Shown piece by piece: positions 1-12,600 of a stretch of 64,000 bases of DNA. The DNA lies in NCBI RefSeq assembly GCF_029852145.1, contig NC_079974.1, forward strand, positions 992,001-1,056,000, read 5' to 3'. Made by a program: the position numbers and the translations under genes. Source of the DNA: Microplitis mediator (Eukaryota; Arthropoda; Insecta; Hymenoptera; Braconidae). The notes below the pieces were generated by a model. It was given only the letters and a program-made list of their open reading frames with translations. It searched no databases and was not told where the DNA came from. Positions within the stretch are counted from its first letter, which is position 1, and each line of letters starts with the position of its first letter.

Positions 1-59
1 CCAAATTTTCACTATCAACTCTTTTTTATACTAAACACACAGCAAAAAGTTTCAAAACG

Positions 60-400
60 CAAAACAAGCGACAAACATACATTGAGTTTTGTTGGGGGCC
101 GTTTTCCCAACTTTTCGGGATTTTTTAATTTTCATAGACACAGCAAATTAACACCAAAAACTCAGCAGAAGGAAAAAAAAGTGAAATAAGCTGAAAAACT
201 CGCATTATGAAAATTTTTTGAGGGGGGCCCATTTTGCCCCACATTTTTTAATTTTTTATTTTTAATGGACAGAACAAATTAACGTCAAATCTCGGCGAGG
301 GAGTAAAAAAAAAGTAATACAAGTAAAAAAAACTGAGGATTTGAAAATTTTTTTCTTAAGGGGCCCATTTGGCCCCCCCCCCCTTCCCTTGCGTATGTAA
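60..400. repeat. tandem GGGGCCC-rich repeat upstream of WBP2
   Basis: Two to three diverged units of roughly 130-145 bp, each with a G/C block (GGGGGGCCCATTTTGCCCC) followed by ATTTTTTAATTTT and a tGGACaGAaCAAATTAAC-like stretch. A single related unit occurs at 62803-62965 in the secreted peptide gene's intron, so this is a dispersed family. No gene seen in 1-690. Confidence 0.55.
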
Positions 401-690
401 ATATCTATAACTTTTGAACGGATGAACCATACTTGGAAATACTGGTGTACGTGGGAAAATTTGAATTGCCCGCCACTAAGCTTTCTTTGATTGGTCGCGC
501 ACAAAAACGTGGTGGGAGATAGGATTGTTAAAATTAGAGAGAGAAAAAGTAACACTACGGAGTGACATTACTAGTAAAATTTTTCATACTGACAATAGGA
601 GCCGAAAAAAGCCGAAGTGAGATCTAGGATCGCTCGGTGTCTCGCCCATTAAAAACATAACAGACGTAAGTCAATCGTTGAGTTGGAGTG

Positions 691-696
691 TCAGTC
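691..696 (+). promoter_or_regulatory. possible arthropod initiator (Inr) for WBP2
   Basis: TCAGTC matches the arthropod Inr consensus TCAKTY and lies about 40 bp upstream of the WBP2 ATG. No TATA box was seen at the expected distance. Such a short motif occurs by chance often, so this is only a candidate start site. Confidence 0.3.
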
Positions 697-733
697 TAGT
701 TTTGTTGGAAAAGAAAATTGATAAAATAATAAA

Positions 734-3700
734 ATGTCATTAAATACCGCACACGCCAACAATGGCGTTCTTTTACATGCGGGAGAATGGTAAGTAAATA
801 AAAATATATATAAGTATATTTATTATTATAAATACGACGTAGATACGTTTCTATCAAAATGGCCTTCGCTCAATATGTCAACACGAGCTATAATTGAATC
901 ATTATATTTTTTATTACTGTTATTTCTTATCATTTAAGTAGCAGTAAAATGCGTGTGTTCTTAATTTTAATTTCTCGTAATACGAAAGCTATTAATTAAT
1001 TTTTAGTCATTAAAATTATTGCGCAATATTTGTAATAAATTATTTACATGTTTTTAGTATTCTCCTTTTTTGCGATAATGTCACTATGGAATTTCACGGA
1101 CAAGAACAACCGGAGTTCATTGGTTCGAAAAAAGGAAGGATATATCTGACGACACATAGAATGATATTTAATGCCAAAGACCATAATGAAAAAATGCAGT
1201 CGTTTAGTTTTCCGTTCGTGACTTTGAGTGAGGTAGAACTGGACCAGCCATTATTTGGCGCTAATTATATTAAGGGAAAATGCAGGGCACAGCCTAATGG
1301 TAATTGGATTGGAGAATGTAAATTTAAGCTGCATTTCAAGAGCGGTGGAGCCATCGAATTCGGACAAGCGATGCTCAGAGCAGCGGCTATGGGTACAGTA
1401 TAATTTTGAATATTTAAATGATACAGTAAAAAATTTTGTGTTAAAATCAATATAATTTGTGTGTTAAAAAGAGGCACATAATATTTGTGTTATTGTTTGG
1501 GGGGGGGGGGGAGGTTTTAAAGGCGAAAAAAAAGCATATTTTTGTGATTTTTTCCCGGCGAGATGAGTAATATAATTTCATTAAACTTAATCACATATTA
1601 TTGTACAACTTTTAAAGAATATCAGAAAAAATTTTCAACGAAAATTATTGATTAATAAGCTGGTGACGTTGAATCTCCGGAGGCGCCTCGAAAAAAAGTT
1701 GTTTTGCGGTGAACATCATAACTCGTTACCGGATCATCGGAAAAAAAAAAATTGATATGCATTTTAAAGTTGATGTATTTCTCGAGGTAACCACGAAGAG
1801 TTTTTTTTTTTTTTTTCGATTTTTTGCAGCACTTGGAAGTGAAAAACGCGATTTTAGCTCAAAAAATCGCGGTTAATTTGTTATTAAAAAATAGAAAAAA
1901 ATGAAAAGCAAAAAAAAACTCTTCGTAGTTACCTGTTGATTTATGTGAAGAAGTAATGTTCAAATTTTCAAAGGGATCGGTTCAGTACATTTTGAGTTAT
2001 GATGTTCACGGACTTTAAAAATAACATTTTCGGGAAAATCCATTTAAAGTTTTTTATTCGTGAAAATTTGAAATAAACTATCAATCAAAGAATATGAATT
2101 TTTATACTTATATTGAGTTATCAGTTTACATCCTTTGAAAGACACACAGCCGGAGAAATGGATTCGGAAGAACAAAGAAAATTGCAGCCGATTTCTACTA
2201 GGGGTATGTAGGGGCAGGTCGGGCAGTTATAAAAATCAGGTATACCGGCCGGTCATTTGAAACGCTGTAACTCCGTTAGTTTTACTTGTATTGATTTAAA
2301 ATTTGTACACAATATTCTTGACATTGTTCATTCAGAAAAAAAATTAAAAATAAAATTTTTTTTAAATAATTTTAATACCCCCCCCCCCCTTAACACAAAC
2401 TATTTGTTAGGGTGAGCCAAAAAAAACGACCTATCGAATTTGCGTCTTAAAAAGGACCTATATATCGAGAAAAAAATTCTCTCATTGGGCAAAATTTTTA
2501 GCTCAAGTTTAAAAGGTGTCGGTGGCCATTTGAAGTTTCCCATTTAAATAACATGCAAAAAAATTTTTTTTGATTAAAAATATTATAACTTTTGAACCGT
2601 GTGAGATAAAAATTCGGCTCTGGAATAATCTTGTATGGCATTAAATTTTTTTAAAAAAAAGTCCTGAGAGTCGAATTTGTAAACTTGATATTTCGTATAC
2701 TAACAGGCCATCAAAGTCTAGAGTAAACAGAATCATACAAATTTAATCCTTTATTTGGATTTTCCAAATACTTTTCTTTTATTGTGATCGATAACAAAAT
2801 ATTATTTGTTACAACGTGGATATTGTTGGTGATTTCATTGCACTACATGTACAACAAATTTTCTCGTAGCATTGATATTTTTAATAATCAAGCCTTATTA
2901 ACAAACATTAATATTACAATTATTACAAACATTATTTTTAAAATATCAACAAATACTATTTAACATTCAACAATTTTTTTTATAGTAAACAAAGTTTTTA
3001 TTCGAGTCAAGATTTTGAAAAAAATCACTTGACATTTAATACCAGATGTAAAAAGTAAATCAATGAATTTCTTAAAAAAAAAACAAAAATCCATTCTTAT
3101 TTACGAAAAAATAATTTTTTCATTACATAAAAAAATTTGAAATTATAATTGAATATTTTTGATTCGTATGAAAAAAATTCAAGATTTTAGTAACTGCTAA
3201 ATTTAATTTATTAATAATTAAAGCTTTGGAGTTAAATTGACATTTAAAAAATTTCGCTTTCAGAGATTGCCTATCTACGGTTAATTTTAAAATAACAAAA
3301 AAACTGTCTTGATTTATCACAAAAAATTTAACCCGAACCCATTTTAACACCTACTCAATATTTTTTACTGTGCGCACATGAGGTATCTTTTGATACTGTA
3401 ACGATAAACCTTTTAACTTTAAAAATATTTATCCAGCTCAACGTAGTGGTCCTGGATATGATGCTCCTCCGCCGTACCAGCCTCCAACATCTGACTGGTA
3501 TGCAGCTCCGCCACCAGCTTATCAAGCAGCACCCTCTGGATACTATGGTTGGATGCCTCCGACGAATGCCTTTCCTGAGATGCCTCCAGGTTCGTTTTTT
3601 TATAATTATTCATTAGCGTGCTCCGTTTGAAACGAACACTTTTTTCTTTCTTTTCCCATTGAAAATCTTGTTCTACATGATAAAATAAAATTCAGTCCAA

Positions 3701-6700
3701 TTTTGAGCTCTTAATATCAATTTTCCGAACTGGAACAACGTCATTTAAATTTTTCCATGCTAAAAGCATGTAAATACATCAATTTTTTTTTTTATTGAAT
3801 AAAACTCAGTTCCATACTAATGTATCTTTTTGGTTATAAGTTTTATTTTAAGAAAATTGTACGCTTCTTGAAAAACCCGTATGTGCTTAGCGGTACCTTC
3901 AACTAAGGTCCGCGTGGAAGCCTCGAAAGTTTAATTTCCTTTGAAGTGGTTTTTTGTTGTTAATTTATCAACCGTTGACTTTTAAAAAAAAAGTATACAA
4001 AATTTTTTGTAGGAAATTGAATCTTCTAAAAAAAGTTCATATAAGTCGAATCTATAAACCTTGATTAAAAATACTCATTAAAAAGTATTGAAAGTTATTT
4101 CAATTCTTTCCAATCCATATGGAGATTTTGAAAAATATTGAATGGAATTGAAATTTTGATCATTTGAATACTTGATAATTCTTATAATGGAATTCAAAAG
4201 TATTGAAAAGAATTCAATCTTTCATCATTTCAATACCTTCCAATTCCAAACTATTTTGTTATTGAAAAAGATTCAAAAAGATTCAAAAATAAGAATTCAT
4301 TTTAATTTATTTCAATTCAAGTCATAACTCGAAATATGGAACTATTTTAGTATTGAGAAAGATTCAGAAAAATTAAAAATTCTCAATCTCTTTCAATTCT
4401 TTTCAATCCTACACTCGATCCAAAATATGAAACTATTTTGGTATTGAGGGAAATTCAGGAAGATTTAAAACTGTCAATTTATTCGAATTTTTTTCAATTC
4501 TTTGGAAATTTAGAAATTCTTATATTATTTTTAGATTCAATATAAATGAAAAGTATTAATTTTATGTTCAGATGAAAACCTTATGGAATAGGATTTATTC
4601 AAAAGTATTCAATTCTCATCTTTTTCAATACTTTTCAATGAGTATTTTTAATCAGAGAAATCAATATTTAAAGAGATATATGAACTTTAAGTATACTTAT
4701 AATTATTTACCATATATTATAATTATAATTAAAATTCAAAATTTCACCTAAATGTCAAAATTCAACCCTATAGAATATGTTTGTTTATCAACTTATGATA
4801 AGTATTGATTGATATATGTTTGTATAAAATATAAAATACCCATCTCCTTTGCAATTCTTTTCAAAAAATAAATCGTTAATGGACTAAAAAAATTCCGTTC
4901 GAATTTTTAATTTTTTCGGGACCTAACAAAGGAATTCCGATTGAAACATATGACTAATATAAAAATCATTCAATTATTAAACCATTAATCTTGAGATTCA
5001 GCTGAAGTTTTGAATTTTAATTACTTAAAGTCCATAAATCTCTTTAAATATTGATTTTGTAGATTCGACTTATATGAACTTTTTTGTAGAAGACTAAATT
5101 TCCTATAAAAAATGTTACATACTTTTTTTTTTAAAGTCAACGGTTGATAAGTTAACAACAAAAAACCACTAATTTCATATGAACATAAACTTTCGAGGCT
5201 TCCACGCGGACCGTAGTCAAAGGTACCGCTAAGCACACACGGGTTTTTCAAAAAGCATACAATTCTTTTTAAATAAAACTTTGAACCAATAAGATACGTT
5301 AATATGGGACTGAGTTTTATTCAACAAACAGAAAAAAATCGATATATTTACATGCTTTTAGCATGGAAAAATTTCTACGACGTTGTTCCAGTTCGGAAAA
5401 TTGATATTAAGAGCTCAAAATTGGACTGCATTTTTATTTTATCATGTAGAACAAGATTTTCAATGGGAAACGAAAGAAAAAAATGTTCATTTCAAAAAGA
5501 GCAGCCTACACGGAGAGAAAAATATCGCCAGAATGACTATCCAATGTATCTTCAAATGACGTATCGTCAGAATAACGATTCGTATAACTAATTTAGGAAT
5601 ACTCTCATATTAATTTAATAATCTATAGTATCTAGTGTTGCAAAAAAACAATCGAATAATCGATTTTTTAGTTTGAATAATCGATTTTTTTAAATCGGTT
5701 ATATATGCTTCGATTAATCGATAGGAAATCGATTAAAATTTCAAAATACGATTTTTAAAAATCGATTTTTTTCATAAAACAATAAAAAAAAATTTTTTTT
5801 TTTAATTACGTAAATCAATACCTACAATAATTTTCAATTAATTTAATAAGCGCATTGAACACATATTTAGAGAAAATTTACTTTTAATAAAAAAAAAAAT
5901 ATTTTTTTCCACAATCGATTACAATAATCGATTATTAGCAATTCGATTGCGCAACTTTAAAGTTGTAGTCATTGAACAATCGACTGTCTTAAAATCTTAG
6001 AAAAAAAAAAAAATTAATAGAAAAATTAAAATTTGAATAGTAAAAACAAATAAAGCACTCTCTAATGCTTCGCATAATGAGTCGTGCAATTATGGAAAAA
6101 CCGTCGTCTATCATTTAATCTATTGTAAGCATTTCCAATACTGATTTTTTAAAAATATGAAATCGATTATTCCACAATCGATTGTTTACTGTACGATTTT
6201 GCAACTTTAAAGTTGGGTTTAAAAAATCGATTGTTAAAAAAAAATTGTCAAAAACATTTTTTATTATGTTTATAATGAAATTATCTTCAATATTCACATA
6301 TTAGTTGTCTATTATTTCGATAACCTAATCGATTCATTCAAATCAAAAGAATTACTCGCTATAAAAATGTAGATGTCTCCTATACGAAAAAAATATATAT
6401 CCGGATATATCCGGGCAAATCTGCATATATGAGAAATATATTTATATATATATTGCATATATGCGACATATTCCAGATTTGCCCGGATATATATTTTTTT
6501 CGTATGGGCTCTAGAAGTCATCCGCTTTTTATGTGGGTTATTATAAAAAATTGTTACCTTACATTTAACGAAAAGGCAACAAGTTTTTTTTGTGCCGTTT
6601 GGGATCAGAATTAACTAGCAGGTGTAGCTTTTGAATTTTGAAAAATATGAGTCAAAAATTCGATTGTCATAATCGATTGTCATACAGCCGATTGTGCAAC

Positions 6701-7236
6701 TATACAGTTGTTTCAAAAAACAATCGCTTTTTTTGAATTTCAAATAATCGATTCTTCGAAAAATCGATTATTTGCAAACGATTAATCGGCTCTATCGATT
6801 ATTTCAGTTGGATTATAATCGATTGTTAACAATACAGCGTATAGCCAGAATAGCGATACGTATACTTAACCTGGCGATATTTTTCTCTCCGTGTATTATT
6901 CATATTATATTTTATTATTCTCTACTAAAGTTTGTCATTATTACGCTAATAGCAAACAGTGTTTATATGACGGACTCGCCGCCTCCATATCCAGGAATAA
7001 ATTCCGGCCCGATGAATGCTGGTAATGTACAACAACCTGGTGCTCCAGCTTGGGCCAACCCCAACTATAATAGTCAACCTAACCCCCAAGCAGGTGCGTA
7101 TCCTGGTTATCCAGGTTACCAGCAAGCTGGAGGTTATGTACCACCTCCGAATTATCAACAGTCTGCAGGCTACTATAATAATTATCCTCAAAACCCCCCA
7201 CCCTACTCTCCCCAAGGATCTTACAATCCGTACTAG
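734..7236 (+). CDS. WBP2: WW domain-binding protein 2 (WBP2) orthologue, 4 exons
   Basis: Exons 734-789, 1058-1392, 3437-3589 and 6953-7236 join in phase to give about 275 residues, close to vertebrate WBP2. Residues ~19-125 form a GRAM/PH-like domain: the FIGSKKGRIYLTTHRMIF block, LFGANYIKG and GGAIEFGQ are family hallmarks. The C-terminal half is Pro/Tyr/Gly-rich with three PPPY motifs (about residues 141-144, 191-194 and 263-266), the ligands for WW domains of proteins such as YAP/Yorkie and Nedd4-type ligases. WBP2 is a cytoplasmic-nuclear transcriptional co-activator and adaptor. The start is the ATG that gives the conserved short N-terminus ending at a good GTAAGT donor. The donor of exon 3 (gttcgt) is weak, so that junction, or a missed small exon in the 3.4 kb intron 3, is the least certain part. 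Intron 3 is packed with foldback repeats. Confidence 0.9.
1488..2402. mobile_element. foldback element with poly-G termini in WBP2 intron 2
   Basis: The left end (GTGTTATTGTTT then a G run) and right end (C run then TTAACACAAAC) are inverted repeats. Inside, 1711-2010 forms a second inverted repeat (GTGAACATCATAACTCG against its complement, and AACTCTTCGT arms). No coding content was seen. The rest of intron 2 (2403-3436) is AT-rich with one one-sided TAGGGTGAGCC end at 2409. Confidence 0.5.
3626..5496. mobile_element. 1.9 kb foldback element with ~430-bp arms in WBP2 intron 3
   Basis: The arms 3626-4058 and about 5061-5496 are near-perfect inverted repeats, for example TTGATATTAAGAGCTC in both. 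The centre is an AT-rich array based on the word TATTGAAAAGAATTCAA, itself near-palindromic. The short reading frames in it are by-products of the repeat. Confidence 0.75.
5507..6895. mobile_element. AATCGATT-array element with 25-bp TIRs
   Basis: The ends 5507-5531 and 6871-6895 are perfect 25-bp inverted repeats starting TACACGGAGAGAAA. The interior is dominated by AATCGATT words interspersed with GCAACTTTAAAGTTG palindromes. The element ends only 57 bp before the last WBP2 exon. A smaller hairpin is nested at 6379-6508. Confidence 0.75.
6379..6508. mobile_element. 130-bp hairpin element nested in the AATCGATT element
   Basis: CCTATACGAAAAAAATATAT and its complement end the segment, with CCGGGCAAATCTG near the inner arms. 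It looks like a miniature foldback that landed in the older element. Confidence 0.55.
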
Positions 7237-7551
7237 TTATCAACCATAGAAAAAAATATAATTATTTAACGATATTCTTCTTGTAGAATAGAAATTATTT
7301 AAATTAGTGGCTAATTTTTTCAGCACGAAATAAAAATAATTCCGATGTTAATGGAATTTTATTTTCAATTATAAAATTGACGCAGTCAATTTTTCCCTAT
7401 ACTTTGTTATAATTTCAGGCGTTAAATTTAAAATCTACGAACATTCCAAAGATTCAGTTCATAAAAAAAGTGACATTTTATTATAATCGCTTGATAACAT
7501 TTATTTTTTTATGCAGATCAAACTGTATATAAAAATTGTCGTTCTTTTATT

Positions 7552-7562
7552 GAAGCAATAAA
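7552..7562 (+). terminator. candidate poly(A) signal of WBP2
   Basis: An AATAAA lies in the sequence gaagcaataaatctg about 320 bp after the WBP2 stop. A variant signal with extra A residues occurs earlier near 7328. Which one is used cannot be told from sequence. Confidence 0.35.
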
Positions 7563-7731
7563 TCTGTTGAAAATAAAAAAAATATATACTTATAATTATT
7601 TTAAATGTATGTAAGTTTTTTTTTAATTGAAATTCGTCATTAATGAAAGTTTTTTTCAGTTGTTTTTTTGTATTACAAATACTGACTAGTAACTGATTTA
7701 AACTTTAAGTCAATCAGTTTTAGTATCTTAC

Positions 7732-7807
7732 GGAATTGTCTTACACCAGACTTGTCCAAGACTGATGATGCCGACTTGCTGAAGATTGGAGGTACAGATT
7801 TACGTAA
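7732..7807. repeat. truncated copy of a dispersed repeat
   Basis: The stretch with CCAAGACTGATGATGC and GACTTGCTGAAGA matches 31190-31270 in UBFD1 intron 2. It stops abruptly where the next element begins at 7808, so that element probably inserted into it. Between the WBP2 stop and here only AT-rich sequence is seen. Confidence 0.5.
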
Positions 7808-7984
7808 CCCGAGTCAAAATTAAAACAGTAGTAGTAGTTTGAGCCTCTAAAACCTCAGTTCTTTTGATGTTGGACTTGCCGCTGAATGTAATATGTTATT
7901 GAAGTCCTCGATGTCCTAAAAGTAACGTATGGAGGAGTAAGTCACCTTTTTAAAAAGATGTTTTAACCCTCCAAGGCCTACCAT

Positions 7985-8817
7985 CCCTAGCAGACCTGAT
8001 TTACCGTAAATTTACGGTATTTTAACCGTAAATCTACCGTAGAATCTGGTAAATTACCGTTAAATCCAGGCAAATTTACCGTGATCTACGGTAAATGGGT
8101 AATTTACGGCAAGTTTACCGTGAATTATCGTATTTTCTACCGTAAGTTACGATAGCTTTACCGTAGAATACAGTAAATCTTCCGTAAAAATTCGGGTGAA
8201 TTACCGAATTACCGTAATTTACGGCGGATTACCGTATTTTACGACGGATTTCAGTAAATTACGGTAAAATCACCGTAAATTACGGCAAATCCACCGTAAA
8301 TTACGGTAAATCGGTATTTTACAGCGGATTACCGTCAATTACGGTGAAATCGCCGTAAGTTAAGGTAATCCTACCGTAAATTTCGGTAATTTACGGCAAA
8401 TCGGTATTTTACAGCGGATTACCGTAAATTGCGGTAAAATCACCATAAGTTAAGGTAAGCCTACCGTAAATGACGGCAAATCCACCGTAAATTACCACAA
8501 TTTACGGTAAATCGGTATTTTACGGCGGATTACCGTAAATGACGGTAAAATCGCCGTAAGTTAAGGTAAGTCTACCGTAAATTACGGCAAATCCACCGTA
8601 AATTACCACAATTTACGGTAAATCGGTATTTTACGGCGGATTACCGTAAATTAAGGTAAAATCGCCGTAAGTTAAGGTAAGTCTACCGTAAATTACGGCA
8701 AATCCACCGTAAATTACCGCAATTTACGGTAAATCGGTATTTTAGGTGGATTACCATAATTTACGGTGGGCTTACCGTGATTTACGGTAAACCTACCGTA
8801 ATTTGGGTTCGTTAGAG
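7985..8817. mobile_element. TTTACCGTAAA palindrome-array element, copy 1
   Basis: The interior is an irregular array of ACCGTAAATTACGGT words. The termini CCCTAGCAGACC and, inverted, CTCTAACGAACC match the ends of three other loci (10327, 10754, 60292). It contains no open coding sequence. Confidence 0.7.
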
Positions 8818-8904
8818 ATACTCTTAATCTGTAACTTCGAATGAGCTCAATTCTTTAGCATGATTATTGTTATACATAAAGATAACTCCAGCTGATCGTA
8901 AGCG

Positions 8905-8975
8905 TCCAAGTAGCAGTGCGGCAGTGGTTGTGCTTCATATTCGCAAAGTCGTGGTTTCGAATCCCGGCGCAGCAG
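8905..8975 (+). repeat. tRNA-like (SINE-head-like) sequence
   Basis: GGCAGTGGTTGTGC resembles an A box and GGTTTCGAATCC resembles a Pol III B box at about the right spacing. The flanks do not pair into an acceptor stem, so it is not a functional tRNA; it is more likely a tRNA-derived repeat head. Confidence 0.4.
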
Positions 8976-9681
8976 ATTAGTTTTCAGCAGTTTTTTTCAA
9001 ATATTTCGGCAGGTTCCGTTTTCCAATACATCGTTTGTATTTATTGTTCACATAAAATAATGAATTAATCATATACTAATAAGTCAAAGGCTCCAATTAT
9101 TTAATTCGAATTTCGAATGACTTAGTACTATTCTATTCGAACGCCTACTCGTATAACTGTAGCTATTAATATTAATATTTTAAATTTTATAATTTTTTAA
9201 TTTACAACAAAACATTTATTACTAAGAAATTATTTTTGGAATTTTTAAATTTCAAATTTTTTCGATCTCGGCAGCCATTTCTAATTAGTGGCCCCCTTTT
9301 CCCTTCTGTTTCTTTACCAATTGAACGCGATCCGATGCGAGTCTTTCTCGATCTATAAATTTAGGCTCTGGAGGCTTATTTTACCTTTTTAAAAAGATGA
9401 TTTGAACCTAACCTTGGTAAAAGTGGACAAAGTTTCCACATTTAGATTCAAATCACCTTTTTAATGCATGGATCTTCGTACTCTAAGAAGATGATTTGAA
9501 CCTCCTTACCCTCGTGTAGGATTTGGAGGCTCAAATCACCTTTTTAATTTTGACTCGGGCGTGTTAAATAAATAAATAATTAATAATAAAATAGTAAATA
9601 GTATACATTTTTACAATTATAAAATTACATGCGTTGACCATACAAAGATATCACTATATCCTTAACATAAATATATTTATT

Positions 9682-12600
9682 TCAACCATATTCTGATGTA
9701 ATCGTAAGACTTAAAGTATTATTTTCAACATGAGTTCCATGATACCAGATTCTTGTGTCAAGTAATAGAATATCTCCAGTATCTACAGAAAAACTGAAAG
9801 GTTCGCAGACACTATCACATTCAGGAGTCGGTGCAACCGACCACAGTTTTTTCCCAACAATTTGTCCTTGCCACATAAGACGTGGAATGTAATCCAACTG
9901 TAAGAAAAAGGATGTCAATGAAAAACAAGTAATGTAAGTTTTCTCTAAATTACACTGAGAGAAAAAACATATACTTTCGAAAAACAATACTTGGTTTAAA
10001 TATTTTAGTTACTTGAATAGTGTCAAGCAATTATTTCTTCAGTCAAGTAAAATAATTAATTTTTTCAAGTATTTTATTTATTTATTTATTTATATCCGAG
10101 GCCGAAGCCGTATGGCAATGTTTATACAAAAAACAATACAGTGTCACGTAAAATACTTAAAAACATATTATATAAATAATTATAAACATTTGTAACGTCC
10201 ATTTCGTTCATCACTAGTTTACAAACAAGCTTAAAAAGTTACTGTTTACTTCGACATCCTTGCTGATTTACTTACTCAATATTAAGAAAAAAATTTGGTT
10301 TTAGGAAAAAATATTATTAGACGTCTCCCTAGTGGATCCGAATTACGGTAAATACAGTGATTTACCGTAATATACCGTAATTTACGGTGCCTAGCAGAAT
10401 TACCGTAAATTGCGGTAATTTACCGCAAATTACAGTAATCTACGGCAAACTAAGGTAAATTGCCGTAATTTTACGGCGCTCAGCAAAATTACCGTTAATT
10501 ACGGCAATTTACCGTAATTTGCCTATCTTGCCATAATTTACCGTAGATTACCGTAATTTACGGTAATTCTGCTAGGCACCGTAAATTACGGTAAATCACT
10601 GTATTTACCGTAATTCGGATCCGCTAGGGCTTTTATTTTATCTACTGTTGTCCAAATTTGTTTTGCACCTCAACAAACATTTGTTTTTATAAATAAATCA
10701 TTTTAACATCCCTAAGATTCGAATCTAGACCGATCACGCAAGACTTATAACCTCCTTAACGGACCCAAATTACGGTAACCCGCCGTAAAATACCGATTTA
10801 CCATAAATTACGGCGGATTATCGTAATTTACGGCAAATTTGCCGTAAAAATGCGGTAATCTATCGTATTTGACTGTAAATCCTGCGTAAATTACGGTAAT
10901 TTGCCTAACTTGCGATGGGCTTACCGTAATTTGCCGCAGAATTGCGATAAACTGCGGGGATTTTCGCTGAATTTTTACGGTATATTTACCGTAAAATACG
11001 GTAATTTACCGTGAAGTGATTTCACTGTGTTGCGGAAAAATTGCCACAAATTGCCGTAAATTATCGCATTTTCCCGTAAATTACCGCAAAATGCGGCGAT
11101 TTTGCAGAAGTACGGTATATTGCAGTAAAATTCGGTAATTTATCGTAATTCGGATCCGCTAGAGCAGCCACGGTGGCTTATTGGAAATGAAGTTTTTTTA
11201 ATCGACTCTTAAGTTATTCAACGATATTTGTCATCTTAAATATCAATTTACACAACTAAATAATACAATTTAAATATTTAATAGTTTATAAAAGTAGATC
11301 TCGAAAAAATTAATATATTTTATATTTTTATCAACACCAATAAGAAATTTCATTTTGTTATAAAAAAAAATTTTTTTCTAAGTGCAAGAATTTTTTTCCA
11401 ATTTTAAATTATATTCTTCTGCAATTCCTTTTTTTATTTAACCAAATAATTGCTTTATCGAAGTTTTCAATTGTAACAAATTTGAGCCGGTATCAACTAA
11501 ATGCCAAAAGGGCGTATTACAGCAGTTAGATAGGGTTCCATGCCAAAAGGGCGTATAAAAAAATTTTTTTTATCATTCTTTTTAGAATCGCTCGAAACGT
11601 AAAGATCTGCAGAAAAAAAATTTTTGACGTACTATCGCCAAAAGGGCGTATATCTTTAGATCTTTGTATCTTTGTATCTAAAGATATACGCCCTTTTGGC
11701 TTTGAAAATTTTTTTTTTATTTTGAGGCTTAGAACATGTTTACAAAACGATTGGCACCAAAAAAAAAAAAAAATTATACGCCCTTTTGGTTCTTCAAAGC
11801 TAAAGGGGCGTATTACTTTTATACGCCCTTTTGGCATTTGGCACGCGATATATTACTAAAGTGAAACAACAGTTTTCTTAAAATATGAACTACAGTCGAA
11901 TTCCATTAACTCGGATTCCATTATCTCGGAACTTCCCCTCAATCTTGACCCCCACTACGAGCTACGCTGTCTCCCACCCAATACTATACATTTGTATGTC
12001 TCTGTCTATATTTATCTATACATCATTTATGCATACATAAAAGCGCATGCGTTGTAGTTTACTTTTCAAAGAAGAAGGGGCGTCCGTTAACCCGGAAATT
12101 CCAAGAAATTTCCGCTCCTCCGTAAATTAACCGCCCAAATTAATGGAGTTCGACTATAATCATTTTGAGTATTTATAGAAACAAGAAATTACTTGAATTT
12201 AATTATTTTTTCTCAGTGTGCGTAGCATAAACAATGGATTAAAAACACTTACGTGCATAATTGCTCCCTGATCATATCCTATAAAAATATAATTTGTTTG
12301 TGGAACTTCCGCATCAACCGGTAGAAAATGTGGAGTGTCATAATATTTACTCATGATTTCTAATACTTGCGGATGGCAATTTTTCCATCCAACATACCAG
12401 GGATTTTCATTTAAATAATTCGACGCGCGTTGCTTACTCATTGTCAAAACTTGTTTCAATAATGAAAAATTACTTTTGAAATGTAGAAATTGACATTCGT
12501 CTTCAATTGATTCGTAAGCGCCGTCGATATTTTCATATATATTTTTAAAAAACTCTAAATCGAAGACTTTCGACGCTTTCCATGTTCTGGCGGCATTTTT

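Larger units (their letters stand above)
7808..9559. mobile_element. element with CCCGAGTCAAAATTAAAA TIRs
   Basis: The left end (CCCGAGTCAAAATTAAAA, then TTTGAGCCTC) is inverted at the right end (GAGGCTCAAATC, then TTTTGACTCGGG). It is interrupted by the palindrome array at 7985-8817. Between 8818 and 9526 it holds a tRNA-like stretch near 8905-8975 and otherwise unremarkable AT-rich DNA. Confidence 0.55.
9952..12222. mobile_element. CACTGAGA-TIR element filling the oxygenase intron, copy 1
   Basis: The ends ACACTGAGAGAAAAAA and TTTTTTCTCAGTGTG are inverted. The fragments 9952-10326, 10630-10753, 11165-11500 and 11852-11890 match parts of 23180-25908 in UBFD1 intron 4 (for example TTTATAAATAAAT, CCACGG(C/T)GGCTTATTGG, ACTAAAGTGAA). 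At least four later elements landed inside it: two TTTACCGTAAA elements, one CCAAAAGGGCG hairpin and one CAGTCGAA element. Confidence 0.65.

Noticed and set aside
6772..6952. Upstream part of the long frame covering the last WBP2 exon
   Set aside because: It reads through the AATCGATT element; phase-matched splicing from exon 3 enters at 6953, so the upstream codons are intronic.
8905..8975. Functional tRNA gene
   Set aside because: B box present but no acceptor-stem pairing; better explained as a tRNA-derived repeat.
11526..11837. 103-codon minus-strand frame with PKGRI repeats
   Set aside because: The repeated peptide is simply the CCAAAAGGGCGTAT hairpin word in translation.
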